DNA of 64,000 nt, taken from the NCBI RefSeq assembly GCF_014695585.1, contig NZ_JACJON010000036.1:62001-126000 (forward strand). Reading direction: 5' to 3'. The position numbers and the translations under genes are program-made. Of this stretch, positions 41,544 to 49,987 are shown piece by piece. The notes beneath the pieces were generated by a model. The model had not been told where the DNA came from and did no database searches. It worked only from the letters and a program-made list of their open reading frames with translations. Positions within the stretch are counted from its first letter, which is position 1. The number at the start of each line of letters is the position of its first letter. The stretch comes from Microcoleus sp. FACHB-831 (GTDB lineage: Bacteria; Cyanobacteriota; Cyanobacteriia; Cyanobacteriales; FACHB-T130).

Positions 41544-42053
41544 ATGAATCAAGTTTACCCAGAGCGTAGAAGATTAATGCGTATAATGGCACTGGTGCTT
41601 TCAGCGCTGCTATCAGTTCCTTTTTTGACTGCCTGTGGAGGAGGAGAACAAAGTTCTGCACCACCTCCCGTTGACGCTCCTGCTGCTAATACCCGCAGAG
41701 CGTCCAATCCTCCCCCCGCACGGCAACCCCAAGCCAAGAAAGGATTGTCAACAGGCCAGAAAGTTGCAATCACCTTAGCGGGAGCTGCTGCCCTTTACTA
41801 TCTCTACAACCAGCACAAGAACAAGCAAGGTCAAGGGGCGCAGGGCAAATACTACCTCTCTAAGAACGGGCGCGTTTACTACCGGGATGCTCAGGGTAAA
41901 GCTATTTGGGTAACGCCACCAAAAGAAGGAATTCAAGTACCCCCAGAGGAAGCGGAAAGATATCGAGATTTTCAGGGCTATAACAACAGATCCACAGGAA
42001 AAGATTTAACTGAGCTGGGATCGGATGCGGTACCAGCACAAACAGCGCCGTAA
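41544..42053 (+). CDS. Predicted lipoprotein
   Basis: A 169-residue protein with a basic N-terminus (ERRRLMRI), a hydrophobic core (ALVLSALLSVPF) and lipobox LTAC with Cys near 31, hence an exported lipoprotein. The mature part has a Pro/Ala-rich spacer (SAPPPVDAPAANTRRASNPPPARQ), a short hydrophobic helix (KVAITLAGAAALYYLY) and a KNKQGQGAQGKYYLSKNGRVYYRD-type region with WVTPPKEGIQVPPEEAERY. No family recognised. The start may instead be ATG 41577, which shortens the N-region. It is 124 bp ahead of the acidic repeat gene on the same strand. Confidence 0.7.
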   Translation: MNQVYPERRRLMRIMALVLSALLSVPFLTACGGGEQSSAPPPVDAPAANTRRASNPPPARQPQAKKGLSTGQKVAITLAGAAALYYLYNQHKNKQGQGAQGKYYLSKNGRVYYRDAQGKAIWVTPPKEGIQVPPEEAERYRDFQGYNNRSTGKDLTELGSDAVPAQTAP

Positions 42054-42176
42054 CTGTTGTTAAGCTCGACGTTGTACAGATGCGACGATAAAACACAGAA
42101 CAACACAACGGCCATAGAGAATAAATCTTTACCCTCTACACAGCCGTTCCATACCGATTTAGTAAGGAGAACAATC

Positions 42177-42569
42177 ATGGTAGATGGGTTTTTTAAAAAG
42201 GTACAGGATGCCGTCTTTGGCTCCCAAGATGAGGGATACGATCAAAACGCCGAGTACGATCGCGAGGTTCGCCCAGCCAGCGAAGATCCATATGGCGATC
42301 CCGCAGACTTTGGTGAGTTTGGCGACGTTCGCCCAGCCAGCGAAGACCCCTACGGAGATCCCGCAGATGAATATGGGCAGTTTGCTGACATTCGTCCAGC
42401 AAGTGAAGATCCCTACGGAGATCCGGCAGATGAATATGGGCAGTTTGCTGACATTCGTCCAGCAAGTGAAGATCCCTATGGAGATCCGGCAGATGAATAC
42501 GGACAAATTGCGGATATCAGCCCAGCCAGCGAAGATCCATATGGCGATCCGGCAGATGAATACGCCTAG
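42177..42569 (+). CDS. Acidic tandem-repeat protein (RPASEDPYGDPAD units)
   Basis: A 130-residue protein with a 30-residue head (VDGFFKKVQDAVFGSQDEGYD) followed by five near-identical units of 20-21 residues. Each begins V/I-R/S-PASEDPYGDPAD and most continue EYGQFAD. The repeats are conserved also at DNA level with a 60-63-bp period, implying recent expansion. Strongly acidic, without signal peptide or hydrophobic segments. An AAGGAGAAC ribosome site fixes the ATG at 42177. Function unknown; possible metal or protein scaffold role is speculation. A terminator follows at 42658. Confidence 0.8.
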   Translation: MVDGFFKKVQDAVFGSQDEGYDQNAEYDREVRPASEDPYGDPADFGEFGDVRPASEDPYGDPADEYGQFADIRPASEDPYGDPADEYGQFADIRPASEDPYGDPADEYGQIADISPASEDPYGDPADEYA

Positions 42570-42657
42570 TTAAGTTGGTCTACGATTTTGGGCGATCGCT
42601 TTGATCTAGCGGCGAATATGTAGTTGGTTTTAAAGCTGTTAGCAATAAATAGCAAAG

Positions 42658-42693
42658 AAGGCAGTGGCGTTACTCGTCACTGCCTTTTGTTTT
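42658..42693 (+). terminator. Intrinsic terminator after the repeat-protein gene
   Basis: AAGGCAGTGGCG pairs with CGTCACTGCCTT (one mismatch), followed by TTGTTTT. Confidence 0.8.
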
Positions 42694-43308
42694 ATTACCA
42701 TCGCTTCTAAGTGGCGAAACTTGTACCATCAGGCAGGTTCAGTAATTTAGCTATTGCCAAGCATAAAAAAGTCATTTGGGCTGGTCTTAATGCAGTCTTA
42801 AACTCGCTCTACGTTCCGTTTAGGTGTTAGCCTAGCCTATCACTTGCTAATGGGGTTTCTGAGCCAATAGCACCACTGCTTCGCTTCTCGTGTGTTTCCC
42901 TTTGCTCAACCTGACAAGTGTAAAAGCTTTAGCCGAATTGTACGCATATAGGAAGATTTGGACAAATGGTTAAGTGTAAAAATACGCCGATTCTCCCTAA
43001 CCTCATATCTTTCATGGCGTGGCATTTATTTAATTAGTTTTTAAGGAATTTAAAGAGAGCAATTTAGTGTAATAAAAGTTTGTATTTATGGATACTCACT
43101 ACATTAATACGATCCAGAACTTTAGGCGGACGAGTATAAAAAATAAGATAGTTAAATTTTAAATAAGAGCTGCAACAAATTTTTTCCAATTTTGCAAAAA
43201 AAAAGCAATTTCATTACATTTTCAATTTGTTGCTCATCAAAAAAGTTTGTTTTTACCAAGATTCCATAGAATATCGGAATTTATTTCGCATAAAACAAGG
43301 AAATTCCC
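42694..43308. other. Non-coding AT-rich region before the GQLNN repeat gene
   Basis: About 615 bases with no ORF of merit. The last 250 bases are very AT-rich with long A-runs near 43190-43215. AAGGAAATTCCC lies just before the ATG at 43309. A long 5' leader is possible. Confidence 0.4.
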
Positions 43309-43887
43309 ATGAACGTACAAAATCAGAAAAAACTGTCAATCAAAAATTTGGCGATCGCCGCCGGAGTTGCTACGGCTAGCTTGATTTTTAGCGTGCCAGT
43401 ATTAGCTCAAGGTACATCAGGAAGTGGCCAATTAAATAACGGTGGCTCCACAACCAACGGCGGGCAATTAAATAACACTCCCTCGGCTCCTGCGACAACA
43501 GACGATGGGCAAAGGAATACCGGCGGCTCGACCACAGGCGGCGGTCAAAACAATACAGGTGGCTCCACAACCAACGGCGGGCAATTAAATAGCACTCCCT
43601 CGGCTCCTGCGACAACCAACGGCGGGCAATTGAATAACGGCGGAGCGACCACAGGTAGCGACCAAAACAATACAGGTGGCTCCACAAACAACGGCGGGCA
43701 ATTAAATAACAGTCCCTCGGCTCCTGCGACAACAGACGATGGACAAAGGAATACTGGCGGCTCGACCACAGGCAGCTACCAAAACAATACAGGTGGCTCC
43801 ACAACCAACGGCGGGCAATTGAATAACGGCGGCTCGACCACAGGAAATGGTGGCGCTAGCGGCGGCGCTGTAAGAGCGCTCTGGTAA
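43309..43887 (+). CDS. Secreted Asn/Gly/Thr-rich repeat protein
   Basis: A 192-residue exported protein. The signal peptide LAIAAGVATASLIFSVPVLAQG is followed by imperfect units of NGGQLNNTPSAPATT, DDGQRNTGGSTTG and GGQNNTGGSTT. The matching DNA blocks (about 39-120 bp) are near-identical, so the array is recently amplified. Composition is dominated by Gly, Asn, Thr and Ser, as in extracellular matrix or sheath proteins. The end NGGASGGAVRALW is non-repetitive. No known domain. Confidence 0.75.
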   Translation: MNVQNQKKLSIKNLAIAAGVATASLIFSVPVLAQGTSGSGQLNNGGSTTNGGQLNNTPSAPATTDDGQRNTGGSTTGGGQNNTGGSTTNGGQLNSTPSAPATTNGGQLNNGGATTGSDQNNTGGSTNNGGQLNNSPSAPATTDDGQRNTGGSTTGSYQNNTGGSTTNGGQLNNGGSTTGNGGASGGAVRALW

Positions 43888-43895
43888 TTTCCAGA

Positions 43896-43921
43896 CAGTC
43901 TTTCTACCCATAGAAAGACTG
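43896..43921. repeat. Perfect 11-bp hairpin after the repeat gene
   Basis: CAGTCTTTCTA/TAGAAAGACTG with a CCCA loop, nine bases after the stop. It may protect the message 3' end ahead of the terminator. Confidence 0.6.
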
Positions 43922-43929
43922 CCAAACCT

Positions 43930-43962
43930 GTGAAGCTTATTTTATTTATCGCTTCACCTTTT
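43930..43962 (+). terminator. Intrinsic terminator
   Basis: GTGAAGC (43930-43936) pairs with GCTTCAC (43951-43957), followed by CTTTTTA. Confidence 0.7.
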
Positions 43963-44069
43963 TAATATCACTTCCGTTTAAGCACTTGGGTAATAAATAG
44001 TCTCTTTGTACTTAGCAACTCGCGCAGACACTAGCCGAGAAACCCAGGTTGCTTGCGGAAGTGATATAA
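43963..44069. mobile_element. MITE-like element with ~28-bp terminal inverted repeats
   Basis: Left arm starts ATATCACTTCCG (43965-43976) and continues TTTAAGCACTTGGGT; the right arm ends CGGAAGTGATAT (44056-44067), preceded by ACCCAGGTTGCTTG. The outer 12 bp pair perfectly and the inner part imperfectly, enclosing about 50 bases. It has no coding content. Size and symmetry fit a small non-autonomous insertion or a long stem-loop RNA element. Confidence 0.5.
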
Positions 44070-44125
44070 AATTTTTCTAATTTCAGTTTTAATGGAGAAA
44101 TGTTGCATTTAAGCTAATTTTTAAT

Positions 44126-44644
44126 ATGCTAAAAAAATCGCTATTTTTTGCTAGTTTAATATTAATATTTGGCTTATTATCTAGCCCTCAAGTATCATTA
44201 GCTGCTGAAATACTTAGAGAAGTTACTAATAGTGAATCTAATTTTATTAGTCAACCACTCCGTTTAGAGATCAGCCTACGCCGCCGCCGAGTAACCGTTT
44301 ATTCCGAAAACAGGCCAATTAAAAGTTACCCGATTGCAATAGGCCGCGCAGGTTGGAGAACCCCAACTGGTAATTTCCAGGTAATGCAAATGTTGGAGAA
44401 ACCGGGTTGGATCAACCCACTAACGGGGCAGGTTATTCCAGGAGGAACTAAAGAAAATCCTCTAGGGAAATATTGGATTGGATTTTGGACAGATAATACC
44501 AATTGGATTGGTTTTCACGGTACGCCTAATCCTGAGTCAGTAGGGAAAGAAGCATCTCACGGTTGCATTCGGATGTATAACAAGGATGTTGAAGAATTAT
44601 TTTATCAAGTTAGTTTGGGAACGCCAGTAACAGTAGTACCATAG
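44126..44644 (+). CDS. L,D-transpeptidase (YkuD fold)
   Basis: A 172-residue exported enzyme. The signal peptide LFFASLILIFGLLSSPQVSLAAE is followed by a YkuD catalytic domain that starts LRLEISLRRRRVTVYSENRPIKSYPIAIG. The active-site motif is SHGCIRM, with nucleophile Cys147 after His145 and Arg149; His131 in GFHGT is also conserved. It forms 3-3 cross-links in peptidoglycan or attaches proteins to it. No LysM or peptidoglycan-binding domain, so it is the minimal form. Confidence 0.93.
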   Translation: MLKKSLFFASLILIFGLLSSPQVSLAAEILREVTNSESNFISQPLRLEISLRRRRVTVYSENRPIKSYPIAIGRAGWRTPTGNFQVMQMLEKPGWINPLTGQVIPGGTKENPLGKYWIGFWTDNTNWIGFHGTPNPESVGKEASHGCIRMYNKDVEELFYQVSLGTPVTVVP

Positions 44645-44875
44645 CTGTGTTTTATACAAAATATTAACAACTGAGGTGTATAAAATTGCCCAGTTGGCTA
44701 ACAAGCTTTAGTTTTAGCTTCCAGCGGGACATGGCAATAACATAGCGCTAACTGGTACTCATAGGCTTAGTCTAGGGCGCAAAGTATTGCGACAGTACGG
44801 ATTTATTTGGGAATTGAGAATCGCTATATAGAATTTCGCTAGCGGGAATTTTTATCAGCAATTTCGCCCTCTAAA

Positions 44876-46135
44876 TTACCCCAGTTCGCTGAACAAATCA
44901 GCAAGAATAGTATTAGAAAACAAAAATCCATCCGGATCGTTTAACCTAAGCTGCCCAACTGTTGGAAGTTTTTTGGCATCAATATCCAGCACTTCTACTG
45001 ACGGGGTAACTATTTCCACCCAACCTTGTAAGTAGTATGGCTGCAAACAAGCCCAAATGCGTTCCAAAGTTTTTTCGCCGAAATCTTCAGCCAAGGTGGA
45101 CAAACTCAAACCTTCTGCCAAACGCAACCCCAACATTAAGGTTTCTAACAGTACGTCAATTGCAGATATTTGAGGGCAATCCAGCACGCCACCAGCATCA
45201 ATTAATTCTTGCACCCATTCGTAGTATTCTCGCGTTTTGCGGGGGCGGGTGAATCGTTGCCTATTAAGGTAGCTTGCGGCTCCCATTCCAAAGGCATAGT
45301 AAGGATGATTTTCCCAGTAAACTCGATTGTGACGGCACTGATGTCCGGGCTGGGCATAATTAGAAATTTCATAGTGTTCGTAACCGCCAGCGTTGAGGAC
45401 TTGTTTTGCCAGTCGGTACATCTGCGCTGTGGTTTCATCAGTCGGTAGCGGTTTGGCACCGGGTTGATACTGGCGACCGAAGGCGGTGACAGGCTCGATT
45501 TGCAGGTCATAAATTGAGATATGATTGCTAGCGATCGCCACCGCCATTTCTAAAGACTGCTGCCATTGTTCTAATGTTTGATGCGGCAAGCCAGAAATTA
45601 AGTCTAAGCTGAAATGTGCAAAGTCTACTTTGCCAATTAGCTCAACTGCTGCGAATATATCAGGTACAGAGTGCGATCGCCCGCACACTTGCAAAAGTTC
45701 TGGCTGAAAAGCTTGCACCCCCAGACTGATGCGGTTTACTCCGGCATCGCGATAGCCTTTGAGTTGTTCCCAGTCAAAAGTACCTGGGTCCATTTCCATA
45801 GAAATCTCAGCATCGGCGGCAATGCCAAAATGCCGTTCAAGCTTATCAAGTATTTGTCCTAACTGCGTCACCGACAAAAGCGACGGTGTGCCCCCGCCCA
45901 AGAAAACCGTTGCTAACGGTTTCCCAAAAGTTGGGGTAATGTTAATTTCCTGACACAGAACATCGACATAGTTGGCGATCGCTCCAGAGTTGTTACCAGC
46001 CTTGCGATCCCCAACTACAGAGATAGGAAAATCACAGTAATAACATCGACGGCGGCAGAAGGGAATATGGACATAGGCGGAACTGGGAATACCAAAACCT
46101 ATGACTTTTTCATCTTTATTTAAAGGAGCTAACAC
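44876..46135 (-). CDS. hemW: HemW-type radical SAM protein (haem chaperone, coproporphyrinogen oxidase-like)
   Basis: A 419-residue radical SAM protein. The 4Fe-4S site is YVHIPFCRRRCYYCDF (Cys-x3-Cys-x2-Cys), with VFLGGGTPSLLS and GVNRISLGVQAFQ following. The HemW branch is indicated by YLNRQRFTRPRKTREYYEWV and a GHQCRHNRVYWE block. HemW proteins bind and deliver haem rather than oxidise coproporphyrinogen. The start is a GTG at 46135 without a clear ribosome site. Neighbours are unrelated. Confidence 0.9.
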   Translation of the reverse strand: MLAPLNKDEKVIGFGIPSSAYVHIPFCRRRCYYCDFPISVVGDRKAGNNSGAIANYVDVLCQEINITPTFGKPLATVFLGGGTPSLLSVTQLGQILDKLERHFGIAADAEISMEMDPGTFDWEQLKGYRDAGVNRISLGVQAFQPELLQVCGRSHSVPDIFAAVELIGKVDFAHFSLDLISGLPHQTLEQWQQSLEMAVAIASNHISIYDLQIEPVTAFGRQYQPGAKPLPTDETTAQMYRLAKQVLNAGGYEHYEISNYAQPGHQCRHNRVYWENHPYYAFGMGAASYLNRQRFTRPRKTREYYEWVQELIDAGGVLDCPQISAIDVLLETLMLGLRLAEGLSLSTLAEDFGEKTLERIWACLQPYYLQGWVEIVTPSVEVLDIDAKKLPTVGQLRLNDPDGFLFSNTILADLFSELG

Positions 46136-46475
46136 GTAATTTACAACAATACTGGGGCTAGACGATCAATTCTTAATCGGGTGATTAATACTTGTTAATT
46201 TACTAAAATTTTTAGGCGATCAAACTGCTCTAGGGACGCAAAAGCGAGTTCAGGCATTTAGGCGATCGCAAGGCAAAGGCTGATGGATAAAGCACTTTGG
46301 TCTTGAGTTAAGCCGCGATGGCGATCGCTAAATATTAACTTGCTCCTCCGGCGTCGGTTAACCGAAAAGAGCTGACCCACCTAAAAGATATAATGAATGT
46401 GCAAACAGAATCTAGTTTTATTTTTTGTTTGAATTCCTACTTAGGAATTACCACCATTATCAATTGGAGCAAAAA
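46136..46475. other. Divergent intergenic region between hemW and the PIN-TRAM gene
   Basis: About 340 bases with two or three HIP1 sites. It must contain both promoters. No gene recognised; a possible 17-codon extension of the PIN-TRAM gene from 46425 is not favoured. Confidence 0.4.
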
Positions 46476-47555
46476 ATGCTCGATGCCATCATAATTATTT
46501 TACTCATCATAGCAGCGGCAGGTATAGGATTCGACAGCATTGAATTGCTGCCGCAAGATATGCTCGCTAAAGTAACCAATCTGGACGCTTTGCGCTTAGT
46601 CACAGCGGGGTTTGGTGCCCTAATTGGAGGTGCGATTGGCTTAACCGTACAAACAGCCTATCGTCGCCTGGAAGCGCAAGTCCGTCAAATGCCCGTCGAA
46701 GTTATATTAACCCGTTCCATCGGCTTAGTTATTGGCCTTTTAATAGCTAACCTGATGCTGGCTCCAATTTTCTTGCTGCCAGTGCCGATAGACTTTGCCT
46801 TTACTAAGCCCCTAGTTGCTATTCTAGGTAGCGTGATGTTCTCCTACTTGGGTGTCACCCTAGCCGATACGCACGGTCGCTCCTTCTTGAGACTAATAAA
46901 TCCCAACTCTGTTGAGACGATGCTAGTAGCTGAAGGGACGCTCAAACCAGCAATTACCAAAGTTTTAGACACCAGTTGCATCATCGACGGTCGTCTCGAA
47001 CAACTTCTGGACACTGGATTTATCGAGGGTCAAATCCTCGTACCGCAGTTTGTATTACAGGAGTTGCAACAGCTTGCTGATGCCTCCAACGACCAAAAGC
47101 GGGTTCGGGGACGCAGGGGGCTGGATATCCTTAACAGGATAAAGGTTGCTTTCACAGAACGTATTGTCATTCATCCAGACACCTACGATGACGTTCCGAC
47201 AGTTGATGCCAAATTAATTCGTTTCGCGCAAGAAATTAACGCGACCCTGTTGACGAACGACTACAACTTGAGTAAAGTCGCTTCGTTACAAAAGGTGTCG
47301 GTTCTGAATATCAACGATTTAGCGCAGGCGATTCGTCCGATTTATCTGCCTGGTGACAACATTGACCTGAAAATTCTTAAGGAAGGCAAAGAACCAGCTC
47401 AAGGCATCGGTTATCTAGATGATGGCACGATGGTTGTTGTGGAAGAAGGACGCGGCTACGTTGGCGGGGAACTAAGGGTTGTTGTAACCAGTGCCTTGCA
47501 GACTTCAGCAGGACGAATGATTTTCGCCAGACCTCAAGCTTCTGTGGTTGCTTAA
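46476..47555 (+). CDS. Membrane protein with PIN and TRAM domains (YacL-like)
   Basis: A 359-residue protein. Four transmembrane helices occupy the first ~140 residues (AIIIILLIIAAAGIG, LVTAGFGALIGGAIGLTV, SIGLVIGLLIANLMLAPIFLLPV, VAILGSVMFSYLGVTL). A PIN nuclease-like domain follows (VLDTSCIIDGRL, ILVPQFVLQELQQLAD, LLTNDYNLSKVA) with its acidic residues in place, then a TRAM RNA-binding domain at the end (GYLDDGTMVVVEEGRGYVG). This is the YacL/PilT-like layout widespread in bacteria, inferred to act on RNA at the membrane. The ATG at 46476 is preceded by TTGGAGC. Confidence 0.93.
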   Translation: MLDAIIIILLIIAAAGIGFDSIELLPQDMLAKVTNLDALRLVTAGFGALIGGAIGLTVQTAYRRLEAQVRQMPVEVILTRSIGLVIGLLIANLMLAPIFLLPVPIDFAFTKPLVAILGSVMFSYLGVTLADTHGRSFLRLINPNSVETMLVAEGTLKPAITKVLDTSCIIDGRLEQLLDTGFIEGQILVPQFVLQELQQLADASNDQKRVRGRRGLDILNRIKVAFTERIVIHPDTYDDVPTVDAKLIRFAQEINATLLTNDYNLSKVASLQKVSVLNINDLAQAIRPIYLPGDNIDLKILKEGKEPAQGIGYLDDGTMVVVEEGRGYVGGELRVVVTSALQTSAGRMIFARPQASVVA

Positions 47556-47559
47556 GCTA

Positions 47560-47748
47560 ATGCCTCGGCCAATTCGAGTCAAAAACTGCGATCGCTGCGG
47601 GCAAAACGCAGCGATTCTTTATAGGGTGCAGTGCGATGAGTCGGGTGAATGGATTTTTGCGTGCGAGAAGTGTTGGCCTTACTTAAGTCAAAATAATCCT
47701 TTTTATGCCTACGGCGGTACTTGGAAAGCTAGGAAAAAGCGCTCTTAA
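47560..47748 (+). CDS. Small zinc-ribbon protein
   Basis: A 62-residue protein with two CxxC pairs: KNCDRCGQNAAILYRV and FACEKCWPYL, as in a treble-clef or rubredoxin-like zinc ribbon. A basic tail (TWKARKKRS) follows. It starts four bases after the PIN-TRAM stop, so it is co-transcribed with a putative RNA-acting protein. ATG 47560 is preferred to the TTG at 47548, which overlaps the previous gene. Role unknown. Confidence 0.75.
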   Translation: MPRPIRVKNCDRCGQNAAILYRVQCDESGEWIFACEKCWPYLSQNNPFYAYGGTWKARKKRS

Positions 47749-47752
47749 AGAA

Positions 47753-47785
47753 AAATAAAGGTGGGCAATGCCCACCTTTATTTTT
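47753..47785. terminator. Hairpin AAATAAAGGTGGGC/GCCCACCTTTATTT between convergent genes
   Basis: A 14-bp stem with an AAT loop, followed by TTT; symmetrical A/T flanks let it work in both directions. Same repeat family as 25536-25566. Confidence 0.85.
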
Positions 47786-49027
47786 TCATTCCTGCAAAAT
47801 CGTTTTAGAGACAATGCGGGTTTTCTTTTTATCAGCTTCCGAGAGTTCCTGGCCTGATTGTAAGCGCGTGGCGCTGGTTTGCAGGACAGTTGCTGCTCCT
47901 TTGTCTCCCATTTGCAGGGCAGTTTTGGCGGCAGTTTGTAACATTGTGGCAGCACCAGCGCGATCGCCCTGTTGCAATTTAGCCTCAGCCATTTGAGTTT
48001 GCCTATACTTAGCCAATGCCAGGATAGACTGTTGCACGTCTTGATTGGGAGCGGGTTGGTAAGACCTGACAAAGTTTGCCTCGATGGGCAGGAGTTCGGT
48101 GAGTAACCCTTCCTTGCCAATAGCAGGGTGATCGTAGCGCACTTGCACGTTGGCGATCGCTTGTCTACCTTCCGGCAACTGCCCCAGGTACAGGGTAGCC
48201 AAAATCACCCTTTCTACATCCTTCATCAAGTCGCCCAGCCGCACGACTAATTTGCTGCCTTCTTGTTGCACTGGGAGTTCAATCGTGTCCGGTGCTACTT
48301 GAGCGATGGGTTTGAGTTCAGCCAGACGCACCTTGGGCATCAGATCCAGTAGCAAATAAGCATTGGTTAAGGCGACGGACTGAGCGCGGTTGAACAGACG
48401 CCCAAACTCATTTAATGCCTGTTCTGGATGCTCAATGTAAGCTAGAGTTCCGCCTGCTCCATCGGCAATTTTTTCTAAAATGTCCTGGTTCCAGTGTTCG
48501 CCAAATCCCAGAGTATTTAGAGTCAGTTTATACTCAGTCGCAAGTTGAGCTAATTTGAGACATTTTTTGTTGTCACCGTGTTCGTTCTCGCCATCTGTCA
48601 GTAGAAATGCTTGGGATACGGTATCTTTTTTACCCTTAGCCAGTTCTTCAATTGCCAGCTTCATCCCTTCATCGATAGCCGTGCCACCATCAGCGCTTAG
48701 AGAAGCAATCTGGTTTTTCAGTTTGGCGGTATCATTTACGACTTGATTGGGGACGATGACTTTGGCGCGGTGATCGAAGGCGACAACAGAGATGCGATCG
48801 CCAGGGTTAAGACGCTCGATCAGGCTTTGTGCTGCCTGTTTGACAATTTCCATAGGGCGCCCCCTCATCGAGCCGCTGCGATCGAGAATCAGGCACAAGT
48901 TAAGCGGCACGTTCCGTTCTGTATCGCCAGCAAGAGCCGACAGAGAAATCGATAGTTGACGCTGGCTACTTGCTTGAGTGGCATCAACATTGGCATCATT
49001 CAGAGCAGGCTGCAAACCAACTTTCAT
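47786..49027 (-). CDS. von Willebrand factor A domain protein
   Basis: A 413-residue protein. The vWA domain starts about 40 with a complete MIDAS: DRSGSM (Asp49, Ser51, Ser53), the Thr in DGGTAIDEGM and Asp in LLTDGENEHGDN. The C-terminal part is a beta region (VAPDTIELPVQQEGSKLVVRLGDL) and helices ending in ATMLQTAAKTALQM. No signal peptide, so probably cytosolic. Such single-vWA proteins bind Mg-dependent partners; some vWA families belong to conflict or MoxR systems, but no ATPase is next to it here. Confidence 0.9.
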   Translation of the reverse strand: MKVGLQPALNDANVDATQASSQRQLSISLSALAGDTERNVPLNLCLILDRSGSMRGRPMEIVKQAAQSLIERLNPGDRISVVAFDHRAKVIVPNQVVNDTAKLKNQIASLSADGGTAIDEGMKLAIEELAKGKKDTVSQAFLLTDGENEHGDNKKCLKLAQLATEYKLTLNTLGFGEHWNQDILEKIADGAGGTLAYIEHPEQALNEFGRLFNRAQSVALTNAYLLLDLMPKVRLAELKPIAQVAPDTIELPVQQEGSKLVVRLGDLMKDVERVILATLYLGQLPEGRQAIANVQVRYDHPAIGKEGLLTELLPIEANFVRSYQPAPNQDVQQSILALAKYRQTQMAEAKLQQGDRAGAATMLQTAAKTALQMGDKGAATVLQTSATRLQSGQELSEADKKKTRIVSKTILQE

Positions 49028-49239
49028 GGGATAAGACTCCAGTTAAGGCGAGAAGATATACGAATAACCTCACGGCAAAACGCCGCTTCTACGGAAGAAA
49101 ATTTGTAAATTAGCGTACACATACTACTGACAGTAGGCTGCCTTCACAGCCGTCAGTGCAATCGGGTGGTATGCCACAGCCACGTTCAAAGCGCTACTAT
49201 TTTTAAAGATAGCGCCATTATTGCAGCGAACCAAAGGCT

Positions 49240-49899
49240 ATGGACTCACCTATAAAGGCTGTTCAATCTCCCTACTACGGCGATAACTTTTACCGGACAC
49301 CGCCACCAGACTTACCCTCTCTGCTTTTAAAGGAGCGGATTGTCTATCTGGGAATGCCATTGGTGGCAGCGGTAACGGAACTGATAATCGCTGAACTGCT
49401 GTATTTGCAGTACGAAGACCCAGACAAACCGATCAAAATATACATCAATTCCACTGGTACATCGCGTTACGACGGCGAACCGATAGGTTTTGAAACCGAA
49501 GCCTTCGCCATTTGCGACACGATGAACTACATTAAGCCGCCTATCCAGACCATCTGCATCGGTTCGGCGATGGGAATGGCGGCGATGTTGCTCTCCGCTG
49601 GCACTAAAGGCTTTCGCGCCAGTCTCCCCAATGCCACGATTATCCTGCACCAAAGCAAGAGCTATGCTCGCGGTCAGGCGACGGATATTCAAATCCGCGC
49701 TAAAGAAGTGCTGGCAAATAAGGCAACCATGATTGATATCCTGTCGCGCAACACTGGTCAGAATACTGAAAAAATTGCCAAGGATATGGATAGGTTGTTG
49801 TACTTGACACCCCAGCAGGCTAAGGAATACGGCTTAATCGACGTGGTTCTAGAGTCGGCACAAGATTTGCCTACGCCGCTGCCCGCGGGTGTCCTCTAG
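49240..49899 (+). CDS. clpR: ClpR, inactive ClpP-like subunit
   Basis: A 219-residue ClpP homologue forming the mixed ClpP3/R protease core of cyanobacteria. Where active subunits have [11 protein letters not shown], this protein has GSAMGMAAMLL, so the nucleophile Ser is replaced by Gly at about 112. The His is kept (IILHQSK, His137). The opening SPIKAVQSPYYGDNFYRTPPP is specific to ClpR. It is followed 88 bp downstream by clpP, typical of the conserved clpR-clpP3 operon. Confidence 0.95.
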   Translation: MDSPIKAVQSPYYGDNFYRTPPPDLPSLLLKERIVYLGMPLVAAVTELIIAELLYLQYEDPDKPIKIYINSTGTSRYDGEPIGFETEAFAICDTMNYIKPPIQTICIGSAMGMAAMLLSAGTKGFRASLPNATIILHQSKSYARGQATDIQIRAKEVLANKATMIDILSRNTGQNTEKIAKDMDRLLYLTPQQAKEYGLIDVVLESAQDLPTPLPAGVL

Positions 49900-49987
49900 G
49901 GGCTAGTGGTTCCTTTTTTCAAAAGCGATCGCATTTAACGATCGATAATCAACAATCAACTCAAAACTGATTTCGGAGTGCCGTATT

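Noticed and set aside
42159-42506. Antisense ORFs across the acidic repeat gene, with Cys/Ile-rich repeats
   Set aside because: Their repeats mirror the sense repeats; the sense frame has the ribosome site, terminator and protein-like composition.
42269-42569. Regular 60-63-bp repeats that could suggest a CRISPR array
   Set aside because: The repeats are contiguous, in frame and coding, with no variable spacers.
43388-43804. Antisense ORF with Trp/Tyr-rich repeats
   Set aside because: Shadow of the secreted repeat gene, which has a signal peptide in the sense frame.
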